Below are positions 22,140-35,700 of a DNA stretch of 64,000 nt, one piece after another; position 1 is the stretch's first letter; each line of letters starts with the position of its first letter. The DNA is from Cheilinus undulatus (taxonomy: Eukaryota > Chordata > Actinopteri > Labriformes > Labridae). The notes beneath the pieces were generated by a model, which saw only the letters and a list, made by a program, of their open reading frames with translations, searched no databases and had not been told where the DNA came from. The stretch spans positions 7,762,921-7,826,920 of the forward strand of contig NC_054885.1 in NCBI RefSeq assembly GCF_018320785.1. Direction: 5' to 3'. The position numbers and the translations under genes are program-made.

Positions 22140-22600
22140 CCAAGGCCCCCCATTTGACCCCCCCTGGACGAAACTAGGCACCGCTCACCACCTGGTGGTG
22201 GCAGCATCATGCTGTGGGGGTGTTTCTCAGCAGTAGAGACTGGCAGACTGGTCAGGATTGAGGTATGCTGAATGGAGCAAAGCTTCATTGAAAACCTGAC
22301 CTCAAACTAGGCTGAAGGTTCAACTTCTGACATGACACTGACCTCAAGCACACAGCCAAGACATCACAGAAGTGACTTAGAGACAACTCTGGAGAGACCT
22401 GAAAATACCTGTCCACTGACAGTCCCCATTCAGCCTCACTGAGCTTAAGAGGATTTGCAAAGAAAAATGGCAAAACTTTCCCCAGTCCAGACATGCAAAG
22501 GTTGTGTTATATTCCAAAAGACTCAAGGCAGAAATTGCTGCAAAGATGCTTCAACTAAGAGCTGAGTAAAGGGTCTGAATACTTATGTCAATGTGATGTG
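22140..22600 (+). mobile_element. Tc1-like transposon 3' half (decayed)
   Basis: Contains gtggcagcatcatgctgtgg, cagactggtcaggattgagg and the terminal stretch gctgagtaaagggtctgaat acttatgtcaatgtga. The same order of blocks occurs in the element inside the NLR intron at about 62620-63050. It has stops and deletions throughout. Confidence 0.65.
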
Positions 22601-22669
22601 TCAGCTTTTTCTTTTTAAGAGCTTTGCAAAAACTTCCAAAATACTTGGGCAGAGGAAAAAAATACACCA

Positions 22670-23470
22670 CTGTTGTACTCAAGTAAAAGTACAGTTACTG
22701 ACAGTCACAGGTAGGAACTCTAACTCACTGGACAACTTCACTCTTTATAATGGTATTGTACTCAAGTATAAGTACAGTTACTCTGGTTAAAATGTACTCA
22801 AGTAAACATATCTAATTTTAATGCAAACTAATAGAACACGTTCTATGCATGTTTTAAGTGTGCTTAAAGTCCCATCGAGCAACATTAACTCACCAGACAA
22901 CTTCACTCATGGTGCAAATGTGTCTCACATTAAAAACAACACTCCAGCTGTTTAAGGATGTGATGTGGGATCTTTTTAATTGTACTGTACTCTGTGTTGT
23001 ACTCAGGTAAAAGTACAGTTCCTCTGGTTAAAATTTACTTTAATTTTGATGCAAACTAATAGAATACGCACTGTGCATCTTTTAAGTGCACCCAAAATCA
23101 CAGGTTGAAAGTCTAACTCAGCGGACAACTTCACTCATGGTGCAAATCCTTATAATTGTGTTCTCAAAAAATTAAACTACTCTGGTTAAAATTTTCTCAA
23201 GTGAAAGTATTCAATTTGAATGCAAACTGATGACGTGTAACCACTAAGCATCTTTAAAAAGTGCCAACATTGAGCAAAGTTTAACTCACCGGACAACTTC
23301 ACTCATGGTGCAAATGTGTCTCTCATTAAAAAACAAAACTCCAGCTGTTTAAGGATGTGATGGAATCTTTGTTATTGTACTGTACTCAAGTAAAAGTACA
23401 GTTACTCTGGTGAAAACCTACTTAAGTAGAAGTGAAAGTACTGATTTCAAAATGTACTCAAAAAAGTAGC
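22670..23470. repeat. Degenerate long-period tandem array (about 0.2-0.25 kb unit)
   Basis: Blocks recur in the same order: gtactcaagtaaaagtacag, then ttactctggttaaaat, then tgcaaactaatagaa, then ggacaacttcactcatggtg (near 22907, 23125, 23292), then ctccagctgtttaaggatgt (near 22945, 23340). About three to four diverged units are seen. It is non-coding and lies just upstream of the probable slc29a4 first exon. Confidence 0.7.
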
Positions 23471-23769
23471 TGTACCCCCCAAAACAACTTAATCATAGCA
23501 ATGTGCATAAATGTAAATAGCTGCTTTTCACCTCCTGATTATCAGTGTTTTTGCATGTATACTGAACTCTAATGACTACATGTCAGGACTTTTGCACCTC
23601 TTAAGATCTGATTTCCTTAGTCCCACTTTCACTTTTTAACTTAATTCTGCTAGCTAATTTAAAATGTCCACCTCCATGTTTTTTCCCCTTTAGTTCAATA
23701 TTTTTACAGTGATGTAAAAATTTTTTTTAAAAAAATTCTAATATACTCCTGCATTTATTTTGCTTCATT

Positions 23770-24059
23770 CACTGATCTGCTTTGAAGAGACTGAAGGAGA
23801 AACTCCTCCCCCTCCCTCCCCCCTCCTCCTCCTCCTCCTCTTCCTCGCTGCTGTTTCTGGATGCTGTGCGGAGCGGTAAGAAAGCGGAGCTTTCAGTCTG
23901 ATGAAGACGGAGCTGATGGAGGATTAAATCCGGACTGCAGAGACCTCCTCTTCCTCCTCCTTCTCCTCCTCCTCCTCTTCCTCCTGCTGCAGGACGGACT
24001 GCTCCCCTCGCTGCTGTCAAACAAACAGAAAGACAAACGGACAGAGAGAGGAGACGGAG
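23770..24059 (+). promoter_or_regulatory. slc29a4: Probable slc29a4 promoter and non-coding exon 1
   Basis: A GC-rich, ctcctcctc-rich block ends in a good splice donor, gacggag|gtaagg (exon end 24059). The next exon begins at 26642 after cttcctgcag and carries the ATG at 26795. The exon 1 start is not determinable by eye. Inferred from splice-site quality and position only. Confidence 0.4.
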
Positions 24060-24069
24060 GTAAGGCTCC

Positions 24070-25050
24070 ATTAATGACCTGTTGTTGTGTGTTTGCTTTT
24101 CTGTCAGAGAAGAAGAAACGATGGGCTCGAGGCTGAATCAGAACCGTGGATGTTAAACTGAAATATAAGCTGTTGTTTAATTTTATTCTGATGTTTTTTA
24201 TTTTCATTCAGACATAAAACGATCTAGAAAAAGCTCGTGAACACCTGCTCTTGAAATTCACCTTTTTAACATGTTTTAAAAAAATCGTTAAATCTGCGTT
24301 TGAGCTTCCGGTCAGAGGAAAACAGCGTCCATGTGAAAATCATGTGAAATGTGTGTATCATGTGTGTATCAGGTGTTTGTGTGGTGAAGAGCAGGTGTGA
24401 TCCCCCCTCCTCTACACAGGTGACACAATAAAAGAGTTTTCCACCTATTTACACAGTCAACAGTGTCAATATTAATTCCCATTGATCTAGCCGGTAATAA
24501 AAGCAGTTGTGAGTAAATGGTGGCAGATCACTGAGCCTTGTGTCAGCTGCTGTGAGGACAGGAATGTTTACACTGCAACAAAAGGACGTTTGTTTCATTT
24601 CCCTCCACCTCTAATCATATTTACAACAGGTCTACGTGTCTCAAAGTGAATGCATCTTTCAGTCCATTTATAGAAAATTGACAGGTTTTTGTTTTGGATT
24701 TTTGTGCTTACGGATGCAACGCTCGGCCACTTCTTCCAACTAAAGACACTAAAGCTAACAAAAAATTCTAACTGGTGGTTTCCATAGTTGGGGGTAAGAC
24801 CAGTGGTACAGTGTGGGGTATACTCAGGTATAAGGAGTATACCCACTTAAAAATGGAGGGTATGCCCACTTCTATAGAGTATATAAATTAAGAGTATACC
24901 CACTTCTGCACACACCCTTACACGACTGGTTAAAACCTCTCCAATAAATCACAAGATGCCTTCCACAAACTGAAGAAAATGTAAACGTTTTTTTGTAACC
25001 CATTATTTCAAAAGAGTATAAATATCCATGGAACCAGGCGGAAACCTCAA
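24070..25050. other. First intron of slc29a4, proximal part
   Basis: No exon recognised. A short repeat with gagtatacccact words occurs at about 24805-24910, with three near-identical words in 100 bp. Confidence 0.35.
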
Positions 25051-25059
25051 GGAAAAGCT

Positions 25060-26110
25060 GATTTATGTTAAACAGACGGAAGCCTCAAGCAGAACCAGGC
25101 TCATGTTGAAGAGGGAGAAACCTTGAACAGAATCAGACTCACATTGATCAGGCAAAAACTTTGAACAGAAACAGACTCATGTTGAACAGGCAGAAACCTT
25201 GAACAGAAACAGACTCACATTGATCAGGCAAAAACTTTGAACAGAAACAGACTCATGTTGAACAGGCAGAAACCTTGAACAGAAACAGACTCACATTGAT
25301 CAGGCAAAAACTTTGAACAGAAACAGACTCATGTTGAACAGGTGGAAGCCTCTAGCAAACCCAGACTCTCCTTGAATAGGCTGAAAGCCTTGAGCAGAGC
25401 CAGACTCATTTTGAATAGGCAGAAACCTTGAGCAAATCAGACCCATGTTGGACAGGCAGAAACCTTGAAGAGAACCAAAATGATGTTGAACAGGCAGACA
25501 CCCTGAACAGAACCAGACTAATGTTGATCAGGCAAAAACCTTGAACAGAACCAGACTAATGTTGATCAGGCAAAAACCTTGAACAGAACCAGACTAATTT
25601 TGATCAGGCAAAAACCTTGATCAGAAACAGACTCATGTTGAACAGGAGGAAGCCTTGAGCAAAACCAGACTCTCCTTGAACAGGCAGAAACCTTGAGCAG
25701 AACCAGATTAAAGTTGAAGAGGCAGAGACCTCAAGCAGAACCAGACTCATGTTGAGCTTGATAAAAACTCAAGCAGAACCAGGTTCCTGTTAAACTGACA
25801 AAAACATCAGCAGAAACCAGTGAATTACAGGCAGAAACCTTAAGAAGAACCAGAATCATGAGCAAGACAAGACCTAGAGCAGACAGACTCCCCTTGAACA
25901 GGGAGCAACCCTGAGCAAAACCAGACTTCAGGTAGATACTTCAAGCAGAATCAGACTCAAACTGAGCTGGACAAAAACCTAGAGAAGAAACAGACTCACA
26001 TTAAACAGGAAGAAACCTCAAGCTGTACCAGACTTGTACCCAACCATATGTAGACCTCAAGAAAACCAGCCTGACACTGGACAGGCAGACCCTTGAGAGG
26101 AACAAGACAA
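25060..26110. repeat. 38-bp minisatellite in the slc29a4 5' intron
   Basis: More than 20 diverged copies of a 38-bp unit are built on cagactcatgttgaacagg followed by cagaaaccttgaacagaa. Measured spacing at 25134, 25172 and 25210 is 38 bp. From about 25134 to 25330 the units alternate two types (acattgatcagg and atgttgaacagg), giving a 76-bp higher-order unit repeated at least twice. Divergence grows toward 26100. Confidence 0.85.
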
Positions 26111-26641
26111 GACTTGAAGCTTCTGTTTCAGTTTGAATGACAAGAAAAGTTGTAGATTATCAGCATACAGGTGATATGCTACGATAAAACAGTTTATGAT
26201 GCCAAAAAGCAGAGGCTCCAGGACAGAGCCCTGCCATACCCCACATGATAATGTAGAGCAGTGGTTCCTAACCTTTCTGTTGGGCTCCCTTTGGTAATTA
26301 AAATGTTTTCAAGCTCCCCACCCTCCAATGTGTATATCAGTGTGTAAGCATGGGCCCCGCTTAGCAAACCACTGGTGTAGAGGACCTAAAGATGCAGCAA
26401 CCAATACGTACTGGAATGTTCTGTCAGCAAGATAAGAGGAAAACCGCCCTATGCTGTGCCTGAAATGCTTACTCAATCATGAAGCCTCGTTAACAAGATA
26501 CAGTGGTCAATAGAGTCAAAGGCAGAACTAATGATGAGGAGGACTAACCTTTTCTCCCATCACTCCCTGTTTTTTCTTTCAATCTTGTCTCTTACATTTT
26601 AATTCAGTATTTGTATTTGCTTTGTGTGTTTCTTCCTGCAG
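26111..26641. other. slc29a4 first intron, distal part with a MITE-like end
   Basis: A cagtggttcctaaccttt ... aaaccactggtgtag pair (about 26262-26380) resembles a short MITE of the 17535 family. Otherwise unassigned up to the acceptor at 26640-26641. Confidence 0.35.
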
Positions 26642-26794
26642 ATTCTGGATCAGCTGAAGGTTTCCTTCCTGTCCTCCTGGCGTGAAACAGCGATTGTGTT
26701 TAACATGCAAGATCCCATGAGTGTGTAACTTATTCACGAGGGCTGTTCAGTGCGTGAGAGGGGAGAGAGAGCGTGTGTGTTTTAAAGATCTGAG

Positions 26795-29700
26795 ATGGGC
26801 TCTGTGGGAGCAGAGCGCCGCAGGCCCACACCGGTCCAGACGCCCGAGGAGAGAGAGGTGTGGAGGGATGGAAGCCGAGCTGGATGGAGGGAGGCCGGGA
26901 GGGAGGGATGGAGGGAGAGGAGAGAGAGCGGCGTGGTGCAGAGCTTCAGTTTTGACTCGTACCAGCTGGAGGAGGAGGTGATCAGTAAAGACGCCCCGGA
27001 GAGAGGAGTGCTGGCTCTGTCCGAGCCCGGTGAGAGAGTTTTTGTTCTTCACGTGTGTGTGCGTTTTTTTGTGTATTTGTCTGTGTTTGTATAACCATCA
27101 ATATTAAGTACTGAATCATAAAAGAAGAAGGGAGATAGATAAAGAAGACAGCATTGAACCAACATAAAAATGAGTCTTCAAACAATTTCTACCTTGCTCT
27201 TTCCATTGTAGATATTAATAGAGCTGACCACTTTGGTTTCAGAAATAAAATCCCATTCATTTCCTCCATAGTGGGTTTGACTATGAGCCATATTGTGAGA
27301 AATATCCAAGATAGACTCTTGCTGAGGACAAAAATTCACATAATATCAACCTCTTTTCAAGAAAAACATAGTTAATTTAAAATTTCTACCCAAAATACTA
27401 CAATACCCACAATCCTAGAGAGTCACAGCAACTTCTTTGATTGGTGGGGTCTCCTGGAAACATGGACGTGTGTTCAGCCAATCAAGACTGTCAGCTGTAG
27501 TTTGAAGCAGTATTTATGCAAACTATGGCATTTAAACAAACGTATCATTCAAAATTTAAACACTGCTATAAAGTTACAATGCTGTGTAGAACAGGGTGTC
27601 CAAACTATGGCTCGGGGGCCAAATGCAGCCCGTTGCCCATTTTTTAATGTTAAATCTGTAAACAAACATTTTGACAAGAAGATACCTTGATTAATAACAT
27701 CCTGATGTATTATCACAGCAAATAGCAGCACCGATAACTTTTCAGGCACAGAGCCAGTGGTAGCCGGGGCTAAACGAGGCCCCCTGAAATCTGATTGGCT
27801 CCCCAAATCCCTGAAAATGACCATCTATTTGCCCTGTCAGCCATTAACTAGCCATTTAGGCATACTCAATTGCTAAACATGTATTAACTTACATTGGATT
27901 GGTCTTAGTAACTTTAAAATCCTCATGGTGAGGAATAAGAATGGCCCCACCATCCTTATGTATATCTGTATGTGGCGCTCTGTGGAAAAAGTTAGGACAC
28001 CCCTGGTGTAGAACTTTTAGGCATGTTTGGACCAAAAACTGAGGTTGAATTAAGGCATAGGTGTAAGTGAGTAAGATGCCTGAGGGCACCATTGAGCAGG
28101 AAGTAGGACTGACACAACCCTGTCACACTCTGGATGACTTTGCATGTTACCAGGGGCATGTGTAGATAATCTGTTGAACAAATAACCAGTTCCAGTCCTT
28201 AGTGTAGAGTAAGGGGTGGATGTGGCGAGTAAGTACAACCTTGGGCACAGTCCAGTGGGTAGTAGCGATGCCACAAGCCCTTGGTTGTGCTGTGGATGTC
28301 CTAGAGCCCCGAAAAATCCACTGCTGCTCTATAGGGGTATTACTGGGGTGAAAGGCCCGGACAAATGAAATGCTGTTGAGCTTGACCTTGGCTGCTGCCC
28401 CTGGCCCCCTCCAACCTTGTGGCACATTGGGCCTACGATGAATTCTTAGTGCCCTACATGCCTTAAACTTATGTACATGACTTTAAATGTAGGAAAAGGT
28501 TCATATATGGTTTGAAAGCTTGAATAGCAATCATTTACAACAAGCAAAAGGAATTGCAATGGACTGTGGGATATGTAGTTCCTTCATCCTCATAGAAAAT
28601 ATGTATACAGTCTTGTACCTTCACATTTTATTTATTTATTTATTTTTAAAGATTTATTTTTGGCCTTTTCATGCCTTTATTTGACAAAGGAAGGACAGTG
28701 GATAGACCTGGAAACAGGGAAGACAGGCCGGACTCAAACCCGGGCCGCCTGCACACAAGGGCAGCGCCCCAAACCACCCGACCATCCGCACTCCCCGTAC
28801 CTTTGCATTTTAAATCAAATGTTTTATAGACATTAGCAATCAAGTAGCTGGTTAGCTTGGTACCAGCATTACAGGTAAGAATTTGGCGAAATGTATATGG
28901 GGGTTTGAATGGTGAATTTTACTTCTGGAAGCAGAGCTGCCAAAAAAGTAGGCAGGTACTGTGAGCTCTATTGTATCCTATGTCATTTACCCGTTTCCTT
29001 TATGATCTGCATGTGAAAAGACAGCTTGGGAAAAAAGCATGGGGTCATGGAACAAGTTAACATCAGACATTTAAACCCATGGTAATGGTCAGACAACACG
29101 TAACGTTAGCATAAAACCACACACTGGATACTAGCATGTATACATGTTGATAAGTTTTTGACTTTATAGCAGTAAAGACAATGTGGTATACCTAACGGTT
29201 TGATCACTACTGAAAATAAGTGATTAATTTGTCATAAAAAAGCAGATTAATTGATTGCTGTTTAATCACCTTAGAGCAGACTTTAGTTTTACTAAAGACT
29301 GACATGTTCTTCTCTTTTTATCTCTAAAATCTTTCCGTCTGAATGGACTGTGTGAAATGTTTGTGTGTTTGCAGACGATGAAGCGATTAGCAGTGACTCG
29401 GATCCAAAAATAGATGTTAGTACAGATAGAAACCAGGAGACGAGCCTGCAAATGGTAAATTGCTGTGTTGCCTGGTGACTCAGGTTGAACAAAGGGCATA
29501 TTAATCAAATCATCATTAACCAAGGACTCACAGCAAGCATCCGACATAGACAGAAACACCCTAATCCCTCATGAAACCTCCTCATTTGTTGTCTCTGACT
29601 GTTTCTCCTGCAGCTCTTTGTCAGAATAAATTCCTCTTTAACATTTAAATTTTGAATTTGTCCAAAATGTGTCAACTCAAAAAGACCTTTTAGAAATGTG

Positions 29701-32700
29701 TCATGGTTAGAAGCAGGTGAAACGAGAGAGGAGTTTGTCCTTTTGTTTTTCAACATTTTGGCCTTTTAAGCCTTCATTTAGATGGGACTGTTGAACTGGC
29801 AATAGAGTGGAGAGTGATAGAGAACAGCAGGCCGCATTTAACTCAGACTGTCTGCCTTTTCAGCCTCTGTACATGGAGCACATGCAGAAGATGGCTCTGT
29901 TAACCAAATATTTAACTTTGTTGACTGTTGAATTAACAATGATAGTACAGTGAAAGGAAGATAGTTGAATGATCTGGTTTGGTCTATGAAAGAACAAAAA
30001 TCTGCAGTGTAAATACCAACCATCCAGGCACACCTGGATCTTTACTTGGGAAATAATCTCATAAATGTATGTAGTAGCCATGACTTTTGCAGGGATTTAT
30101 TTATTCATAGAAAGCTAAATAAATGCTGCCTTTTAAAATCATAATAATTTACGATCAATGTAATACAAACATGAAAAAATATTGTCGTTGCCTTTTTACA
30201 GCTCATCAAAAAACGTACTCATGGCGATTTTTTTTGCTCGCCATGGAACAGAAAGTCCTTTTTTCAGTTCCTCATACACTCCATGAATCATAGCACAGTG
30301 GACTAAAGTATCTGTTTTAACTCAGAGAAAAAAAAATTAATACTCAGCCAGTTATATTGTTTTATAAAAACTTAAATTCCCCTTCCATTTAAAAGGAAGT
30401 TTTTACCCTCTATGTTTAAGACACAGTGACTTGCTTTGACAGGAAGAGCCAGCACAACCTTGTCCTGTCAGTTTTGTTTGTCAGCTTTTGATGAACTGTA
30501 AAATTACTTAAATTTGGATCAGATAAACCCCCTAAGAGGCCTTAATTCAAGAGGAAAGCCTTGTAACAATTGTTGCAATTGATATCAGTCCTCTTTTATT
30601 CTCATTAAAAAAATTTTGTGCTGGGGCGTGCAGATGTTCAAACGGTTTGCAGGTCTGGCCTGTGGCCCTTTGCCGCATGTCTGTCCACTGTCCTTCTCTA
30701 TCGGATTGGGGCAGGGAATGCCCAAAAATAAATCCTAAAAAACAAAAGGTGCTTCTTTTCTTATTCAAAAATTCTGGGCTAAGTTCATGGCTCTACTTAT
30801 GTTTAGACTGGAAAAACTTCCTGTTTCATGGCGAACAAAAAATTGCATGACTTTTTTTTTATGTGACTTGAGCTTAAGCTGACTTGAGCTTAGGCAGGGG
30901 GATCCGATGAACCCCCACAGAGGGCTTAATTCATCCCTTTGGATTTTGCAGAATAAAAAAAAACAATATCAGTCATTTACATTTTGCATTCAAAAATGTT
31001 GTGCTAAGATTCATGACTCCATTCATGTTTAGAGTCTGGAAAAACTTCTTGTTTGAGCTTAGGTTGGGGACCAGATGAACCCCCTCAGAGGGCTTTATTT
31101 AGCCCTATTGATTTTGCAAAATTTTTCAAAATCGATATCAGTCATCTTCCTTTCTCATTCAAAAATGTTGTGCTAAGATTCATGACTCCATTCATGTTTA
31201 GACTCTGGAAAAACTTCCTGTTTCATGGCGAGCAGAACAATTGCCATGACTTAATATTTTGATGTGACTTGAAGCCACTGGCAGTTGTCAAAAGCCTACA
31301 ACAAAAAAATAAACACAACTTTTTTTTCCATGGTCATTTACATTTGTCGTAGTACGGTGAGTACAATTTTGAGGGACGGTGGATTTTATCTTCTCATACT
31401 TAATAGATTCCGGCAAACCTGCAATTACATTTGAAGGTAATTTATAATGTTTGTGTGATTATTACATTAAAAGCTACAGATTTGTATTACATTTGAGGTT
31501 TATTATGTTTGCAGGTATTACATGGCTCTATGAGGTGCATGCCTTCCCCAAATCTCTGTCCCCATATCTCTTGAAAGGCCAGCAGCTCTGTATCTGATCT
31601 GTTGGTTTAACTTAGACGCTGCACTCAACTAGACAAGTTTAACAAATTAACTTTAAATGCTGTAGAAAGGTAGTGGTATTTTTTCCTTAGTCATGATGGG
31701 GACTCAAGGAAAACATGGAGAGACTTTTCCACATTAAAACCCATTAAAATGTCTGACATATTTCTGAAATGAGAAAATTCTCGACACAGACAGCTGCATA
31801 TTCTCTGGACTGACTTGTCATGGCACATTGTGCTGCTCTGTCCTCTTCATTAGATCTTCTGTAAATGAGCTAACCCCGCTGCTAATGACTTTCTGCAGAC
31901 GGTAATCTTTCCTTCTGTCTGTGCAGCCATGATGACATTCACTTCTTATTTTATCTCCGTTTTCTCTTTAACAAACTAATCTGCTGCAGAGCTGTGCCTC
32001 ATTTTTACCCAAGAAATAGCAAACTAAGAGACCAGTAGAATTGAAACATTTCTGCTGTCGTTGCCTTTTCATTGCGTATGTATTTGTTTATGAAAATAAA
32101 TGGATTACTGCAGAGCCATGTCAGCATGTGAAAAAATACTTACTGTGACACAAACAAAAACAAATCACGAGAATAAGTGTAGACAACTTGTGCCCTGTAG
32201 TGTGCAGAATCATTAACGTTTCACACTGAGCTATCAGTGTCAGGAAAGGATTGCCAACATTTATAAAGAGCTCCTGCATCTCGCTGAGAATTGAACAGGA
32301 AACTGAATGAGCCAAAATCAGTTTTTCAGTTGATTTTTTCTGCACTTTATCTGCGAATGAAGTCCTGCCTCATTAGCTCTAGGTGGTTCAGTTTGGTTTT
32401 TTACAGTTTCTAAACTTCGACTCTCTTTCTTCTCAGACTTTGAGGAGCCGATCCCCGATGATCGGTACCACGGTATCTATTTTGCTATGCTGTTAGCTGG
32501 AGTGGGCTTCCTGCTTCCCTACAACAGCTTCATCACTGATGTGGACTACCTGCACCACAAGTTCCAAGGTATTTCTCTTTACAATGTTTGAACACCTTTT
32601 CTTTTTTTTCACGGATAACTTTTGCACTCTGAGTCTGTTGTTTTCAGACACATTTTTGGGCCTATAAATAATAAAAGATTTCACGCAATCTGAGTCTAAT

Positions 32701-35700
32701 GCATCAAAGGTCACATATTTGACCCTTTTATGACAAGTTTATATTGGTCTCAGAGGTTCCCAAAACATGCCTGTGAAGTTTGTTGCTGAAAAAACACTCC
32801 AGTATTGGATTTTTGCATGTCTAAAAACCCCTCTGTTTCAGCCCTGCTCACAACAAGCTGTTTCTTTGTTTATGGCTTTAAATATTACTGGGCTGGCTGA
32901 CTCCACCCCCTTCCAGGAAATGGATGTAGCTCTCCTGCTCTTCCTCACATCTGAGAGGTTAATAAGGAGAGGAGGGCAGAACTTTCTTCTGAGCAGGGAG
33001 GGCCAACTGAACCTGGGGGTGGGACTAACTCCCCACATGACATCATGAGGGGAAATCTGAGAATGGCTTGTTTCAGCACTCATGATGTTTCTGATTCTTA
33101 GGGGGATTGTGGGCAGGCCAGGGGCAAATATTTTTGTTAGAAAAGCCTGAAAAAGTATATTTTCCTTAATTTGTGACCTTTAAATTTTCTATCCATTTTG
33201 CTCTGCACATCATACAAACATGTAAGTGTCAATTTCTTCTAGAATAGTTAAGAATTAAAAATGGGCATCTAAAATTGTACTACAATTTCAGAGAAATGTT
33301 GAAAAATTGCAGCAACTTTGAATATCCCACCATCTATAGTACATAATAGCATTAAAGGCATATTCCTGTCACAATATGCATAATTTCTTCAGTTCTCTGA
33401 GCCAAGGTTTCCTTTCCTAGTCCTGATAACAAGCTGGCTGGTCCCTCTCTTCTTTAGTCTGTGTTTTCCAAGATGATATTTCAAATTTTGATTCATCTGA
33501 CCACAGAACAGTTTTCCATTTTGCTTTGGCCCAGAGAAGATGGTGGCGTTTCTGGATTGTGCTCACAAATGGCTTCTTCTTTGCATCATAAAGCTTTAAC
33601 TTGCATTTGTGGATGGAACAGAGAACTGTGTTGACAGTGATCTCTGGCCGTGCAGTGATTTCCAGTGGAGAAGCTGTTTTTAAGGCAGTACCACCTTATG
33701 GTCTGAAGATCATGAGCATCCAATACTGAGTTTCGACCTTGTTCCTTGCTCACAGAGATTTCTACAGATTCTCTGAATCTTCTGATGATATGGACTGTAG
33801 ATGGTGGTAGATTCAGTCAGTCATCTCACGTTTGTAATTTGTTCAAGCATTTATTATGGCAGCATTGCAGTGTTTGGCGTCAGACTCCGACAGCATCACT
33901 CCTCGCTTATTAATTTGACGTGCAGCAATGAGGAGTGGTAAGGTAACACTGGAGCCAAAAGGGGGATGCTGGGGCGGAGGCGGGTTGAAAGCGAGAGCAC
34001 AGTGTTGATCCAGGGCAGAGCTGGCAATGGCAGAGCAGAGGAAGAGACAGAAATCTGGCAGCTTATGTTGACCACTGAATTAGGAGGATGTGAGTCATGT
34101 GACTTGATTAAGATGCATGTCAGGTGTGAATCATCCGGCTCGAGATGACAGCCAGAACAGTTCCACAGATTTTAGACAAAGATTTTTCCGGATTGGTAAA
34201 AATCTGCCCGGATTGACTTCTGAGAGACTCTGGCTCTCTAAAATGATCCTTTTATACCCAGTCATATTACTGACCTGTACCCAATCAACCTTATTGGTAG
34301 CAAAGTCATTTTTTATTGGTACATTGACTTTTCCAGCCTTTAGTTTGAGATATGTTGCTGCCATAAAATCAAAATGAGCTCATGTCTTAGTTGCAACATC
34401 TGATATGTTGTTTATGATCTATTCTAAATCAAATATGGGTTTTTGAAATTTGCAAATCATTGCATTTTGTTTTATTCATGTTTTTGTGTCCAAACCTTTT
34501 TAGAAATGTGGTTGTACTATTGATGAAAAAAATGTATTTAATTAAATCTGACAGTAAATGAGCTTGCAGTAAAAGCCTTGCTGGCATTGACTACCCTCTA
34601 CAGCTATTTAGTATCTGAGCTTTTCCAAAGTTTAAAGGAAGCCCCTCCTGTAACCACAGCATAAATGATGAGGCTTTCAGTCAATAAGGATAAGACTATG
34701 AACAAGCATTGACACAAATGCCAGAGCATTTGCTTTTAAAGGGGACATATTTTACCACTGTAAGACAAGTTTATATTGGTCTCAGAGGTTTGTTGCTGAA
34801 AAAAAACACTCCAGTATTTGATTTTTGCATGTCTATAAACCCCTCTGTTTCAGCCCTGCTCAGAACGAGCTGTTTCTGTGGCTTTAAATGTTACTGAGCT
34901 GTTTGACTCCGCCTCCTCTCGGGAAACGGATGTGGCTCTCCTGCTCTCCCTCTCATCTGAAAGGAGGATCAGGAGAGGAGGGCGGAACTTTCTTCCAAGC
35001 AGGGAGGGCCAACTGAACCTGGGGGCGGGACTAACTCCTCATATGACATCATGAGGGGAAAATCTGAGAACGGCTTGTTTCAGCACACATTTTCTGAAAG
35101 GTGGAGAAAGAGAGGGGGTTTGGGGGGGTTTTCTGATTCCTGGGGGATTGTGAGCAGGTTAGGGGCACATGTTTTTATTAGAAAAGCCTAATAAAGTGTA
35201 TTTTGCATAATATGTGACATTTAAACTTGTACGTTTACAGTTGGGGGCGGTATGCCCATGAAAGCAGAGTGAAAATCAAATGTTATAGTCTGTTTACCAG
35301 TGTTAATTTCATCGACTAAAACTACACCTAAAAATGTTCACTGACAGCCTTTTTTTCCATGACAAAAACTAGACTAAAACTAACAAAAATAGATCTGTGC
35401 TGACAAAAAAATGACAAAAGCTATGTTTCATTTTTGTCAAGATGACTAAAACTAGACTAAAATGTAATGTAGTTTTTGTCAGACATTAAAAATCCGTGCT
35501 ATTTATGAAAATGAATGAATGAAAATGAAAAAATGAATGAAATTTGAAAAAAAAAACCCTAATTTTGCTAGTTTATTCAAAAATTGCGTATTTCCTGTAG
35601 GAGATAGGGGAGTGACCCAAGAAGCTTTTCTGTAGATCTCCCCAAGCCGCATCAGCACACAAAATTTTAAAGATACTGGACAAAGTCAAAGGAGGGGGCT

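Noticed and set aside
23861-24136. Coding frame in the ctcctcctc-rich block
   Set aside because: Compositional open frames on both strands. The block fits a 5' UTR or promoter.
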